From positions 1-19,904 of the forward strand of contig CAJBKH010000397.1 in the NCBI GenBank assembly GCA_903953615.1: DNA of 19,904 nt, written 5' to 3'. Positions 8,085 through 16,284 of the stretch are shown here, piece after piece (the first letter of the stretch is position 1; every line of letters starts with the position of its first letter). Made by a program: the position numbers and the translations under genes. Origin of the DNA: an uncultured Bacteroidota bacterium. Its GTDB lineage: Bacteria > Bacteroidota > Bacteroidia > NS11-12g > UBA955. The notes under the pieces are model-generated. The model ran no database searches. It saw only the letters and a program-made list of their open reading frames with translations, and was not told the origin of the DNA.

Positions 8085-10511
8085 ATGTCTATACAAAAAT
8101 ATCACTTATTGTTTCCCTTTGCGCTTTTATTATTGTTCAGTTGCAGCAAATTTACGACTAAAACTAGCAAATCTGAAAAGGCAGCCCATCCTGGTTATCA
8201 AGAACAACTGCTTTATATCAAAACCAATGGCACCAATGTGATGCCCGATTTAACACATTACAACTGGATGCCGCAATCAATCAAAAGAGCCACCTCTGAT
8301 GCCTTACTTAATTTAGCTGAAGTAGGCCCAAATAATATTGCCGGAAGAACTAGAGGGATGATTACAGACCTAAGTAATCCTAACCGTATAATTGCTAGTG
8401 GCGTCTCTGGTGGGATTTTTATTTCTGACAACAAGGGTATTTCATGGCGCGTTATCAATGACCAACAGATAAGTCCTTCTGTAACCGGTATGGATCAAAA
8501 TCCATTTCAACACAATATTATTTATTATTGCACAGGTGAAGGCAGCGGGAACAGTGCAGATATTATTGGTGCAGGGGTGTTTAAATCGATTGATGGAGGA
8601 AACACTTTTTCGCAATTAAGTGCTACTAATAACGCGAATTTTAATGTTTGTTGGAGTATCAAATGTTCACCAAAGGATACCAATGTGCTTTACGTTTCTA
8701 CTGGTTCTGCTGGACTTTGGAGAAGCAAAGATGCTGGTATAACATTTTCAAAAGTATACGCAACTACTACAGAAATTAATGACCTAGAAGTTTTACCAAA
8801 TGGCAATGTATTATTCGCTGTTAAAGGCCTAGGAGTTTACCGATCAGCTAACGGAAACTTAGGCACTTTTGCTAAAATTAGTTCAATCAATTCGAGTTCA
8901 ACTGCCCGAGGAGAATTGGCTTATTGTAAAGAATTTCCAAACGTGGTATATGCCGCTATTTCAGGTGTAGACAATGGTTACTCTGGTGTATTAAATGGTT
9001 TTTATAAATCGAGCGATACTGGTAAAACATTCACACTTAAATCTAATCCTAATGGCATCGTTAAATTTAACTTCACTTGGTATTGTTTGACCATGTCAGT
9101 TAAATCTAATGACAGTAACAGTATTTATATTGCATCATTAGATGCTGGTTATAGTAATAATGGCGGTAATTCTTGGGACAAAGCAAATGACATGCATGCT
9201 GATCACCATGTTGCACAAAACATGAATGACTCTGAATTGTTGGTTGGTTGTGATGGCGGTATTTGTATTTATAAATGGAATAATTTTTCCCAATTTAAAT
9301 CACTCAACAATGGTTTTAATGTAACCCAATTTTATTCTGGTGCAGTATCACCTCATAGCAATAATTTTATGGGCGGTTGTCAAGACAATGGCACCAATGA
9401 GAGCATCAGTGGAGCAACAGATTTCAACCGCATTTTCGGTGGAGATGGTGCTTATGTTTTTTATCACAATGCACTAGAAGACACCCGTTATTTATCCTAT
9501 CAAAATGGCGTAGTTGTCAGACGAGAAGGACTCGTAGATAATAACATTAGTAAAAACTTGCCATCAGGTAGTGCAGGTATATGGTTCATACAACCATATG
9601 ATGTGAGCGAATACAACAGCGATTGGGTGATATATCCAGCAGGTTTAAACTTATTAATTAGTAAAAACAGCGGCAATAATTTTACCAAGTTAGGCAGTAT
9701 CACTAATGGAAAACTGTTTGCTTCCAATTCCTCATACGATGCAAATCCTGCAGTTTATGCAGGGGGCAGTAATTGTTTAATGGGATTCGATTCAATGTTA
9801 AATGCCAAACCTAAACTCATCAACTTTTACGCTAAACTGCCTAATGCAATTAAAAGTTCGTTTTGCAATAGCATTAAAGTGATTCCAGGCTACCGCGATA
9901 GGGTATATTTAGCCTATAGTAGTATCAACGATTCTGGCCGATTATACAAAGGTATCAATATGCTTTCCGGAACACCTAAATTTAAAAACATCAGTGGTAA
10001 TTTACCGAAAGGCTTACCTGTCAATTGGGTGGAATGCGATCCTATAAATCCTGAAAAAGTTATTTTTGCAGGGACCGATTTCGGTCTGTATGTTACCGAA
10101 GACAGTGGTACAACATGGATTAAGGACCCCCGCGTTCCGAATGTTGTTGTAAGCAGTATCAAAGTAAGTGTTAATAAAAAAGATATCTATTTTTTCACGC
10201 ATGGTCGTGGTGTATTCAAGGCTACTATCAAAAACAATTACAATGTTGGTTTGAAAAATTCTTTAAAAACGAATTCACTTTTTCAAATTTTTCCTGTACC
10301 TGCAACCAATCTATTAAATATTGAATTAAATACGCCATACAATGTGGCCAATTATAGCATCTACAATATGTTGGGAGAACTAATACAAAGTGGAAAGTTA
10401 ATAGCAGGTATAAATAGTTTTGCAATCGAAACATTGCAAAGCGGAAATTATATCATTAATATTGAAACCGAAGGTAAAACTGAAAGCACTGTCTTCAATG
10501 TAAATAAATAA
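8085..10511 (+). CDS. Asp-box (BNR/sortilin-like) beta-propeller protein with T9SS type A sorting domain
   Basis: An 808-residue protein. ATG 8085 is chosen because the -7 element lies between it and the upstream TTG. The N-terminus is a lipoprotein-like signal (hydrophobic L8-F18, then L-F-S-C20). The body carries at least seven Asp-box variants of the form S-x-D-x-G-x-T-[FW], for example S-I-D-G-G-N-T-F, S-K-D-A-G-I-T-F, S-S-D-T-G-K-T-F, S-N-N-G-G-N-S-W and T-E-D-S-G-T-T-W. These indicate one or two VPS10/BNR-type beta-propellers. About residues 732-808 form a T9SS type A C-terminal domain (F-P-V-P-A-T-N-L-L-N-I-E-L, then Y-N-M-L-G-E-L-I-Q-S-G, and L-Q-S-G-N-Y-I-I-N-I). The protein should be exported; no sialidase catalytic set was identified, so enzymatic activity is not claimed. 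The stop codon abuts the next ATG with no gap. Confidence 0.87.
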   Translation: MSIQKYHLLFPFALLLLFSCSKFTTKTSKSEKAAHPGYQEQLLYIKTNGTNVMPDLTHYNWMPQSIKRATSDALLNLAEVGPNNIAGRTRGMITDLSNPNRIIASGVSGGIFISDNKGISWRVINDQQISPSVTGMDQNPFQHNIIYYCTGEGSGNSADIIGAGVFKSIDGGNTFSQLSATNNANFNVCWSIKCSPKDTNVLYVSTGSAGLWRSKDAGITFSKVYATTTEINDLEVLPNGNVLFAVKGLGVYRSANGNLGTFAKISSINSSSTARGELAYCKEFPNVVYAAISGVDNGYSGVLNGFYKSSDTGKTFTLKSNPNGIVKFNFTWYCLTMSVKSNDSNSIYIASLDAGYSNNGGNSWDKANDMHADHHVAQNMNDSELLVGCDGGICIYKWNNFSQFKSLNNGFNVTQFYSGAVSPHSNNFMGGCQDNGTNESISGATDFNRIFGGDGAYVFYHNALEDTRYLSYQNGVVVRREGLVDNNISKNLPSGSAGIWFIQPYDVSEYNSDWVIYPAGLNLLISKNSGNNFTKLGSITNGKLFASNSSYDANPAVYAGGSNCLMGFDSMLNAKPKLINFYAKLPNAIKSSFCNSIKVIPGYRDRVYLAYSSINDSGRLYKGINMLSGTPKFKNISGNLPKGLPVNWVECDPINPEKVIFAGTDFGLYVTEDSGTTWIKDPRVPNVVVSSIKVSVNKKDIYFFTHGRGVFKATIKNNYNVGLKNSLKTNSLFQIFPVPATNLLNIELNTPYNVANYSIYNMLGELIQSGKLIAGINSFAIETLQSGNYIINIETEGKTESTVFNVNK
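8094..8101 (-). promoter_or_regulatory. Candidate -7 element for msrA (divergent)
   Basis: On the minus strand this reads TATTTTTG, a full match to TAnnTTTG, 48 nt upstream of the msrA ATG. It lies just inside the first codons of the divergent plus-strand gene, so the two promoters would overlap. No -33 TTG is evident; chance occurrence is possible in such AT-rich DNA. Confidence 0.3.
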
Positions 10512-11180
10512 ATGTCATCACACCACATCGTAAGAGAAGGTCAGGAACCCGCATTAATCATAGCCAATGGTCAAGCTTGTTCTATGGATTTACTCAACCA
10601 ATTACTGGAGTGGAGTCCTTTTATTGTGGTATTGGATGGTGCACTTAGTCGTGTATTAGAACTAGGTATTAAATTCGATGTTGCATTAGGCGATTTTGAT
10701 GGCTTCAACATGGAGAGTCTTCGTGATATGATACCTCCAGATACGCGCATTGAATTTACCCCCGACCAAAACAAAACCGACCTTGAAAAGGGCATTGAAT
10801 ATTTGATAAAAAAAGGAATGGCTGCAGTCAATATTATATGGGCCACTGGCAAGCGCAGCGACCATTATTTGAATAATATTGGCATACTTGCGCGTTATCA
10901 CAAACAAATCAATATGGTAATGTTAGATGATCACTCAAAAATATACGCCATCGATTCCGGCTTCAAAAAGCACAAAAACAAAGGTGAAAATTTCTCCTTA
11001 CTACCCTTAAATGAGGTAAAAAATATAGTCACCACTAATCTCGATTGGAACCTTACAAACACCGATCTGAAGTTCCCCTATTCCACCAGCAGCAGTAATA
11101 AAGTTTCAACGACAGATTTTATAAGTATATCTTTCGACTCAGGTTTCTTATTAGCCATGGAATGCAATGATTTGGACTAA
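10512..11180 (+). CDS. Thiamine pyrophosphokinase
   Basis: A 222-residue protein. It transfers pyrophosphate from ATP to thiamine, giving thiamine diphosphate. Motifs: I-I-A-N-G (16-20), V-V-L-D-G-A (39-44), L-G-D-F-D (59-63), D-Q-N-K-T-D-L-E-K-G (85-94) and W-A-T-G-K-R-S-D-H-Y-L-N-N (110-122), with D90 and D117 among the conserved acidic positions. The usual L-G-D-F-D-S ends in Gly here. Its ATG directly follows the stop of the upstream propeller gene, and its 3' end overlaps the next gene by 14 nt, so the three genes form one tight operon. The product would feed TPP-dependent enzymes such as the E1 dehydrogenase encoded further right, though the two genes are not linked. Confidence 0.9.
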   Translation: MSSHHIVREGQEPALIIANGQACSMDLLNQLLEWSPFIVVLDGALSRVLELGIKFDVALGDFDGFNMESLRDMIPPDTRIEFTPDQNKTDLEKGIEYLIKKGMAAVNIIWATGKRSDHYLNNIGILARYHKQINMVMLDDHSKIYAIDSGFKKHKNKGENFSLLPLNEVKNIVTTNLDWNLTNTDLKFPYSTSSSNKVSTTDFISISFDSGFLLAMECNDLD

Positions 11181-12945
11181 ACTAAAAAACAATTGGCCGC
11201 TATTAGTACTGGTGCTTTTACAAGGATTGGTGCTTTTCTACGACTTTTTTAAAATTCCGTTTTCACATGATGAATTGAGTGCAATGGATAGATGTCGTTT
11301 TGGCAATTTTAACGAACTCATTCAACAAGGCATAATGCCCGACGGTCATCCGGCTGGGGTACAATTATTTTTATACGCATTAATCCATTGGTTCGGTATC
11401 CATGAGTGGATATTAAAACTGCCATTTGTATTGGCAGGAATTGGCAGTCTTTATTTAATTTATCAGATAAGTATTTCGTTTTTCAATCGCTATGCAGCCA
11501 TTACAGCATGCATTATTTTCATTTTCCAAAGTTATTATATCAGTCAAATTGTAGTGGCGCGTCCTTATAGTTTTGGCTTATTTTTTACTTTAGGCATTGT
11601 TTATTTTTGTCTTAAAATTAAAAACCATCCTTCAGTCAAACTGCCGTATTTATACTTGTTTATATTTACATTAGGCGCGTTTTATGCGCACTACTTTAGT
11701 TTTTTACAAAGCCTTATCATCCTATTTTGCTTTTATGTTTTCTATTACGAACGCTTTCACAGTCGCTATTTTTATTTTTCAGTATTGGCAGCAATACTTT
11801 GTTTTATACCTCATATTGGAATCACCATTCACCAATTAGGGATGGGTGGTTTAGACTGGTTATCGACCCCTACAATTAACTTCTTTTCTGGATTCATATA
11901 TCAGTATTTCAATAGCAGTTATGTATCGTTAATTGTAGGCGTCCTACTCTTTGGTTTGGGCATTGTAGTAAAGTGTAAAAGTAAAAAAACAAAGCCAATT
12001 CTATTACTACTGATACTTCTTCCTATTGCCGTTTTGTATAGTTATTCCATCATAAGTGCCCCAGTTTTACAAGCGCCTGCCTTATTCTTTTGCACACCCT
12101 ATCTTCTTATTCTGGGAGGCAACGGTATCAATTATTTTAAAAAGTATTTCAAAATTTCATTGATACTTTTTCTAGGCATTTACAGTGGCTATGTTCTAAT
12201 TGTAGAAAATAGATTTTATAGTTTGAGAAACTACCAACCAATTGAAAAATTTGTGCTCCAAAGTCAGACAAATTTAAAAAACAATAAGCCCGGTAAAACC
12301 TTGGTCATTTGGTCGGGAAACTCGCATTATATCGCATACTATTTGAAAAAACACAACTTCCAAAACAGCATTACAGTTACCGATACACTTAAAAACATTG
12401 CTCAAATATATTTAATAGATTACGATGCTGTTATATGCAACCAACTTGCACCACAATTGCATTACACCTTAAAGAATAGCTTTCCATTTGTGCAATCGCG
12501 CGAGGATAACCTACTTTATACTTGCATGACTTTAACCAGGTCATCAAGTGCCAAAAAACTCTATTCAGATCCTGTTAAACTTCAATTTGCATTCGATACG
12601 GCTTCAGAATGGAGCAAAGTTTCCTATCAATATAAATTAGATTCACTTATTAAAACACCTTACCATTTTATTGAATTTAAGCCGCTCATCGACTCAACTA
12701 TTAATGGGGCGGAATTGGTTTTAGAAACTTATAAGGGTGAAGAGAGAATCGATTGGCGTTCGGTGTATTTGGAACCCGGTCAGTTGCTAACATTAAAAGT
12801 AAAGGATGTGATCAAGGGATTTACATCAGACTTGCGTATCAAATTATATATCTGGAATAGTGATAAGGTATTTGCAAAGCCAATAGAGGTTATTATGCTA
12901 ATTAGAGCGGACAATCCTAGCGAATACAAATTCAAACCAAACTAA
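11167..12945 (+). CDS. GT-C integral membrane glycosyltransferase (family 39/ArnT-like)
   Basis: A 592-residue protein with about ten hydrophobic segments in residues 1-380 and a soluble C-terminal domain of roughly 200 residues. After the first membrane segment the first outer loop has F-S-H-D-E-L-S (D35-E36), at the catalytic-acidic position of GT-C enzymes. It is followed by M-P-D-G-H-P-A-G-V, the counterpart of the D-x-H-P-P loop in the dolichyl/undecaprenyl-phosphate-sugar mannosyltransferase group. Such enzymes move a sugar from a polyprenyl-phosphate donor to protein or lipid on the periplasmic side. The last 110 or so residues look like a beta-rich domain of unknown role. ATG 11167 overlaps the TPK gene by 14 nt, indicating coupled translation. 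Donor and acceptor are unknown. It converges with the next gene with only 5 nt between stops and no terminator hairpin. Confidence 0.8.
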   Translation: MIWTKLKNNWPLLVLVLLQGLVLFYDFFKIPFSHDELSAMDRCRFGNFNELIQQGIMPDGHPAGVQLFLYALIHWFGIHEWILKLPFVLAGIGSLYLIYQISISFFNRYAAITACIIFIFQSYYISQIVVARPYSFGLFFTLGIVYFCLKIKNHPSVKLPYLYLFIFTLGAFYAHYFSFLQSLIILFCFYVFYYERFHSRYFYFSVLAAILCFIPHIGITIHQLGMGGLDWLSTPTINFFSGFIYQYFNSSYVSLIVGVLLFGLGIVVKCKSKKTKPILLLLILLPIAVLYSYSIISAPVLQAPALFFCTPYLLILGGNGINYFKKYFKISLILFLGIYSGYVLIVENRFYSLRNYQPIEKFVLQSQTNLKNNKPGKTLVIWSGNSHYIAYYLKKHNFQNSITVTDTLKNIAQIYLIDYDAVICNQLAPQLHYTLKNSFPFVQSREDNLLYTCMTLTRSSSAKKLYSDPVKLQFAFDTASEWSKVSYQYKLDSLIKTPYHFIEFKPLIDSTINGAELVLETYKGEERIDWRSVYLEPGQLLTLKVKDVIKGFTSDLRIKLYIWNSDKVFAKPIEVIMLIRADNPSEYKFKPN

Positions 12946-12950
12946 CAAAA

Positions 12951-13778
12951 CTAGGACGCTATTAAAACATCAAATAAACGTTTGTGAAAATAGAGTTTCT
13001 CCCTGCCTGATTTTTTCTCAATTAGCAAACCCATGCTTTCTAAATGTTTCAAGTAAGTAGCGGCTGTCTGCCGATGACAATTCATTGTAGACATTAAGTC
13101 TGCTGCCTTAATAAACGGTTTCTCAAATAACAAACTCACAAGCGCATTAACTGGCAAAGGATACAAGGTATACTTCAATATCATTTCTTTGGTTACCTTT
13201 TTCAAAGTTGTCAATTCTATTAACTGTTTTTGTGCTGTGATAGCAGCGGATTGAACCATCCCTAAAAAAAACAACACCCAGCCTTGTAAATCATCCGCTT
13301 CGAAAGCATCATGCAGTAATTCATCCGCCCTTTTCATATTATTTTTAATTGTAAAAGACATAGGTAAAATAGGCCATTCCATTTGCCCTTGCTCCTTCAT
13401 CCAATGGTTAAAAATAGTATTGGCCAAAAATGCTTGATAATTCAATTCATCCTTTTGCAAGGCAATGTAACCATGTAGCAAAGCCATGTACAACAAGGCG
13501 TCTGGAGTATTGTTACTATCTAAGTAGGTATTAATTTCTTTCTTTAAAAAAGGCAATTGTATTTTCTTTCGCTTACTCTTCTGCACGAAAGGAAAATTTA
13601 AACTCAGCGCGTTGGCATTCACTTGCTTTAAGTTTTGACCAATATTTGCCATTTCAAAGATGAGTTGCGCTGTTGAATCATTCAATCTATTTTCAGAGGC
13701 ATTGGCTTCAAATACACGAATGGCAGCCAAATTAAACCCATCTATCTCCATAGCACTGCGAGCTTCACAAATAAACAA
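12951..13778 (-). CDS. Fic-architecture protein lacking the catalytic motif, with C-terminal winged helix
   Basis: 275 residues from TTG 13778, but the same frame stays open to 13931. The extra part (about 50 residues, containing A-I-S-E-L-N-G-Y) continues the Fic N-terminal helix pattern, so the true N-terminus is probably longer. Fic-like features: E-A-R-S-A-M-E-I-D-G at residues 5-14 aligns with the inhibitory-helix motif E-A-K-D-S-S-E-I-E-N. P-D-A-L-L-Y-M-A-L-L-H (92-102) precedes the active-site position. W-P-I-L-P-M-S and W-V-L-F-F-L-G-M-V are typical post-motif segments. Residues about 210-275 are the winged helix common in Fic proteins (R-Q-T-A-A-T-Y-L-K-H-L-E-S-M-G-L-L). Where H-P-F-x-D/E-G-N-G-R should be, the protein reads A-L-Q-K-D-E-L-N-Y-Q, without catalytic His, Gly-Asn-Gly or Arg. 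It should therefore not transfer AMP; DNA binding through the winged helix is plausible. It is divergent from glutamine synthetase. Confidence 0.72.
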   Translation of the reverse strand: MFICEARSAMEIDGFNLAAIRVFEANASENRLNDSTAQLIFEMANIGQNLKQVNANALSLNFPFVQKSKRKKIQLPFLKKEINTYLDSNNTPDALLYMALLHGYIALQKDELNYQAFLANTIFNHWMKEQGQMEWPILPMSFTIKNNMKRADELLHDAFEADDLQGWVLFFLGMVQSAAITAQKQLIELTTLKKVTKEMILKYTLYPLPVNALVSLLFEKPFIKAADLMSTMNCHRQTAATYLKHLESMGLLIEKKSGREKLYFHKRLFDVLIAS

Positions 13779-13921
13779 TAAGTTTAACTCGGCATTGCTA
13801 AAATCACTTTTAACCGCTTTGATGTATCCGTTGAGTTCGGAAATCGCTTTCCAAGTTTCGGTTAAAGCCTTTAAAATCTGGTAACTTTCTGCTATTCTAT
13901 ATTCGGTAAGCTTTTTAATAT

Positions 13922-13943
13922 TATTTGTATTTTAATACAAATA
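13922..13943. promoter_or_regulatory. Perfect inverted repeat (9-bp arms) upstream of the Fic-like gene, operator candidate
   Basis: Arms TATTTGTAT (13922-13930) and ATACAAATA (13935-13943) are separated by TTTA. The repeat sits at the 5' edge of the Fic-like reading frame, in the divergent region facing glutamine synthetase. A shorter related repeat, ATTTG and CAAAT separated by GA, lies at 14001-14012. The symmetry suits a dimeric winged-helix regulator, but binding is inferred only. Confidence 0.45.
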
Positions 13944-14031
13944 TGTCGAATAATTCTGTTTTTTTCATCTTATTTAATCAATTTTATAATATTTATATCA
14001 ATTTGGACAAATATTTTGATTCAATTACAAT

Positions 14032-14049
14032 TTCTTAAGAATACTTTTG
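14032..14049 (+). promoter_or_regulatory. glnA (type III) promoter region with abutting palindrome
   Basis: TACTTTTG at 14042-14049 is a full -7 match, 21 nt before ATG 14071. A TTTG at 14015-14018 is a possible -33 element at a long 23-bp spacing. The 10-bp palindrome TTCTTAAGAA (14032-14041) touches the -7 element and lies inside the promoter. The leader is A-rich without a Shine-Dalgarno sequence, as usual for the phylum. Confidence 0.5.
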
Positions 14050-14070
14050 CAGCAACAAAATTAAAAACCC

Positions 14071-16230
14071 ATGGGTTCATCAATTCAACAACAAAACGCT
14101 TTAAGAAAAAACATGAAACAAATTTCAGAGTATTTCGGAGAAAACATTTTTGGGCCACAAGCCATGACAGAATTCGTTAGCAAAGAAGCTATCAAAGCTG
14201 TTACAGAATCGAGAAACACAGGCAAACCGATGGACCGCAAAATGGCCGATCAAATTGCCGAAGGCATGAAAAATTGGGCCATTAGCAAAGGTGCTACCCA
14301 CTACACCCACTGGTTCCAACCATTGCGTGGATCGACTGCAGAAAAGCACGATGCATTCTTTGATCCAACTGGTATCGATACTGGTATGGAATCATTCTCA
14401 GGTAAATCATTGGTCCAACAAGAGCCAGATGCTTCAAGTTTCCCAAATGGCGGTATCCGTAATACCTTCGAAGCCCGTGGTTACAGCGCTTGGGATCCTT
14501 CTTCTCCAGCATTTATCATGGAAAAAGCAAGTGGTAAAACGCTATGTATACCAACTGTGTTTGTTGCTTATACCGGTGAGGCATTAGACTATAAAGCACC
14601 CCTTATTAAATCTACCAACTTCCTTACTAAAACCAGTACCGATGTTTGTCAATACTTCGATACCAAAGTTAAGAACACCAAAGTATCATTGGGTATCGAG
14701 CAAGAGTATTTCTTAGTTGATGCAGAATTATACAACCAACGTCCTGACTTGGTATTTGCAGGTAGAACCCTTGTAGGTAATATGCCAGCGAAAGGTCAGC
14801 AATTAGAAGACCACTACTTCGGTAGTATTCCTGATAGAGTCTACAACTACATGACCGATTTTGAACAAGAAGCTTTGAAATTAGGTATTCCTTTAAAAAC
14901 CAGACACAATGAGGTTGCCCCTGGTCAGTTCGAATGTGCGCCTATGTTCGAGGAAGCAGATATTGCTATCGATCACAATTCATTGCTAATGGATGTTATG
15001 CAAAATGTAGCTAACAGACATAACTTAAAAGTATTGTGGCACGAGAAACCTTTCAAAGGTGTAAACGGTTCGGGCAAACACAATAACTGGTCGATCGTTA
15101 CCGATACTGGTGTTAATTTATTATCACCTGGTCATAGCCCACAAGACAATTTACAATTCCTTACATTCTTTATCAATACCATTAAAGCGGTACACGACCA
15201 CGATGATTTGTTAAGAGCAAGTATTGCAACAGCTGCCAATGATCACCGTTTAGGTGCTAACGAGGCGCCACCAGCCATTATGTCCATCTTTATTGGTTCT
15301 ACCCTATCAGAAGTGTTAAATCAATTCGAAAGCGCTAAGGCTGCGAAAAAACCAACTAAGGTGAGCGAAAAAACAATCAGTGTTTACCGTATTCCAGAAA
15401 TCTTATTGGATAATACTGATAGAAACAGAACTTCTCCATTTGCTTTCACAGGTAATAAATTTGAATTCAGAGCTGTTGGTTCAAGCGATCATTGCGCCAA
15501 TGCCATCATTGTATTGAATACCATTGTTGCGAATCAATTGGCCCAATTCAAAACAGAAGTTGATGCTTTGATTAAAAAGAAGGTAAGTAAAACAGAAGCC
15601 ATTGAGCAAATCTTAAGAGGTTATGTAAAATCTACTAAGCGCATTATTTTCGAAGGCAATGGTTATGGCGATGCATGGGTGAAAGAAGCTGCAAAACGCG
15701 GTTTAAAAAACATTAAAACTGCGCCTTATGCACTTGATGCTTATAACACCAAAAAGACCCACGATTTATTCATTGACAATAAAATCTTCACACCAAAAGA
15801 GTTAGAGGCAAGAACAGAAATTAAATTCGAAAACTACTTGTTAAAAGTACAAATCGAAGGCCGTATTCTAGGTGAGTTGGTGAAAAATTATGTAATTCCT
15901 TCGGCTGTTAATTATCAAAAACAATTGGTCGATGCTATCGAAGGATTGAGCAGAATTGGTCAGGCGAAATCAGCTACCAAATCATTACAAGAAATTGCAA
16001 AAGAAATTTCAGAAAATGTGAATGCTATTTGGGATAACAACAATAAAATGATTGAAGAACGCAAAAAAGCCAACAATTTAACACATGCCGATAAACGTGC
16101 AAAAGCTTATTGCGACAAGGTAAAACCCTACTTCGAAAAAATCAGAGAGAGTGCCGATAAGTTAGAAGAGTTAATTGACAACGATTCTTGGAAATTACCA
16201 AAATACAGAGACTTGTTGTTCTTTAAATAA
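14071..16230 (+). CDS. glnN: Glutamine synthetase type III (GlnN family)
   Basis: A 719-residue protein, the size of GSIII enzymes and far longer than GSI. It makes glutamine from glutamate, ammonia and ATP in the cytoplasm. The N-terminal GSIII-specific segment includes W-F-Q-P-L-R-G and F-S-G-K-S-L-V-Q-Q-E-P-D-A-S-S-F-P-N-G-G. Catalytic and ligand motifs are G-I-E-Q-E-Y (about 208-213), H-N-E-V-A-P-G-Q-F-E (279-288), H-E-K-P-F-K-G-V-N-G-S-G-K-H-N-N-W-S (324-341), N-D-H-R-L-G-A-N-E-A-P-P (390-401) and N-R-T-S-P-F-A-F-T-G-N-K-F-E-F-R-A-V-G-S. The GSI adenylylation tyrosine loop is not expected in this type. It has its own promoter and a rho-independent-type terminator. The divergent neighbour is the Fic-like protein. 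The label glnA is also used for such genes. Confidence 0.96.
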   Translation: MGSSIQQQNALRKNMKQISEYFGENIFGPQAMTEFVSKEAIKAVTESRNTGKPMDRKMADQIAEGMKNWAISKGATHYTHWFQPLRGSTAEKHDAFFDPTGIDTGMESFSGKSLVQQEPDASSFPNGGIRNTFEARGYSAWDPSSPAFIMEKASGKTLCIPTVFVAYTGEALDYKAPLIKSTNFLTKTSTDVCQYFDTKVKNTKVSLGIEQEYFLVDAELYNQRPDLVFAGRTLVGNMPAKGQQLEDHYFGSIPDRVYNYMTDFEQEALKLGIPLKTRHNEVAPGQFECAPMFEEADIAIDHNSLLMDVMQNVANRHNLKVLWHEKPFKGVNGSGKHNNWSIVTDTGVNLLSPGHSPQDNLQFLTFFINTIKAVHDHDDLLRASIATAANDHRLGANEAPPAIMSIFIGSTLSEVLNQFESAKAAKKPTKVSEKTISVYRIPEILLDNTDRNRTSPFAFTGNKFEFRAVGSSDHCANAIIVLNTIVANQLAQFKTEVDALIKKKVSKTEAIEQILRGYVKSTKRIIFEGNGYGDAWVKEAAKRGLKNIKTAPYALDAYNTKKTHDLFIDNKIFTPKELEARTEIKFENYLLKVQIEGRILGELVKNYVIPSAVNYQKQLVDAIEGLSRIGQAKSATKSLQEIAKEISENVNAIWDNNNKMIEERKKANNLTHADKRAKAYCDKVKPYFEKIRESADKLEELIDNDSWKLPKYRDLLFFK

Positions 16231-16254
16231 ATACTAATCACAAATTAATTTTAT

Positions 16255-16284
16255 AACCCTTGGTAATAACTGAGGGTTTTTTAT
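16255..16284 (+). terminator. Intrinsic terminator after glutamine synthetase
   Basis: Stem arms AACCCT (16255-16260) and AGGGTT (16273-16278) enclose a 12-nt loop. The 3' arm runs directly into T-rich sequence. It starts 25 nt after the glutamine synthetase stop and precedes the convergent rnhB stop. Confidence 0.75.

Noticed and set aside
10571..10907. Two minus-strand frames antisense to thiamine pyrophosphokinase
   Set aside because: Shadows of a conserved enzyme, with no start signals or recognisable protein features.
13923..13965. Short minus-strand ORF of 15 codons (ATG at 13967, M-K-K-T-E-L-F-D) ending in the palindrome
   Set aside because: Too short, and with no ribosome or promoter context or conservation evidence. 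Likely chance in AT-rich intergenic DNA.
14291..14587. Plus-strand frame of 98 codons inside glutamine synthetase, and the minus-strand frames at 14125-14512
   Set aside because: They overlap strongly conserved glutamine synthetase coding sequence and have no motifs or promoter signals.
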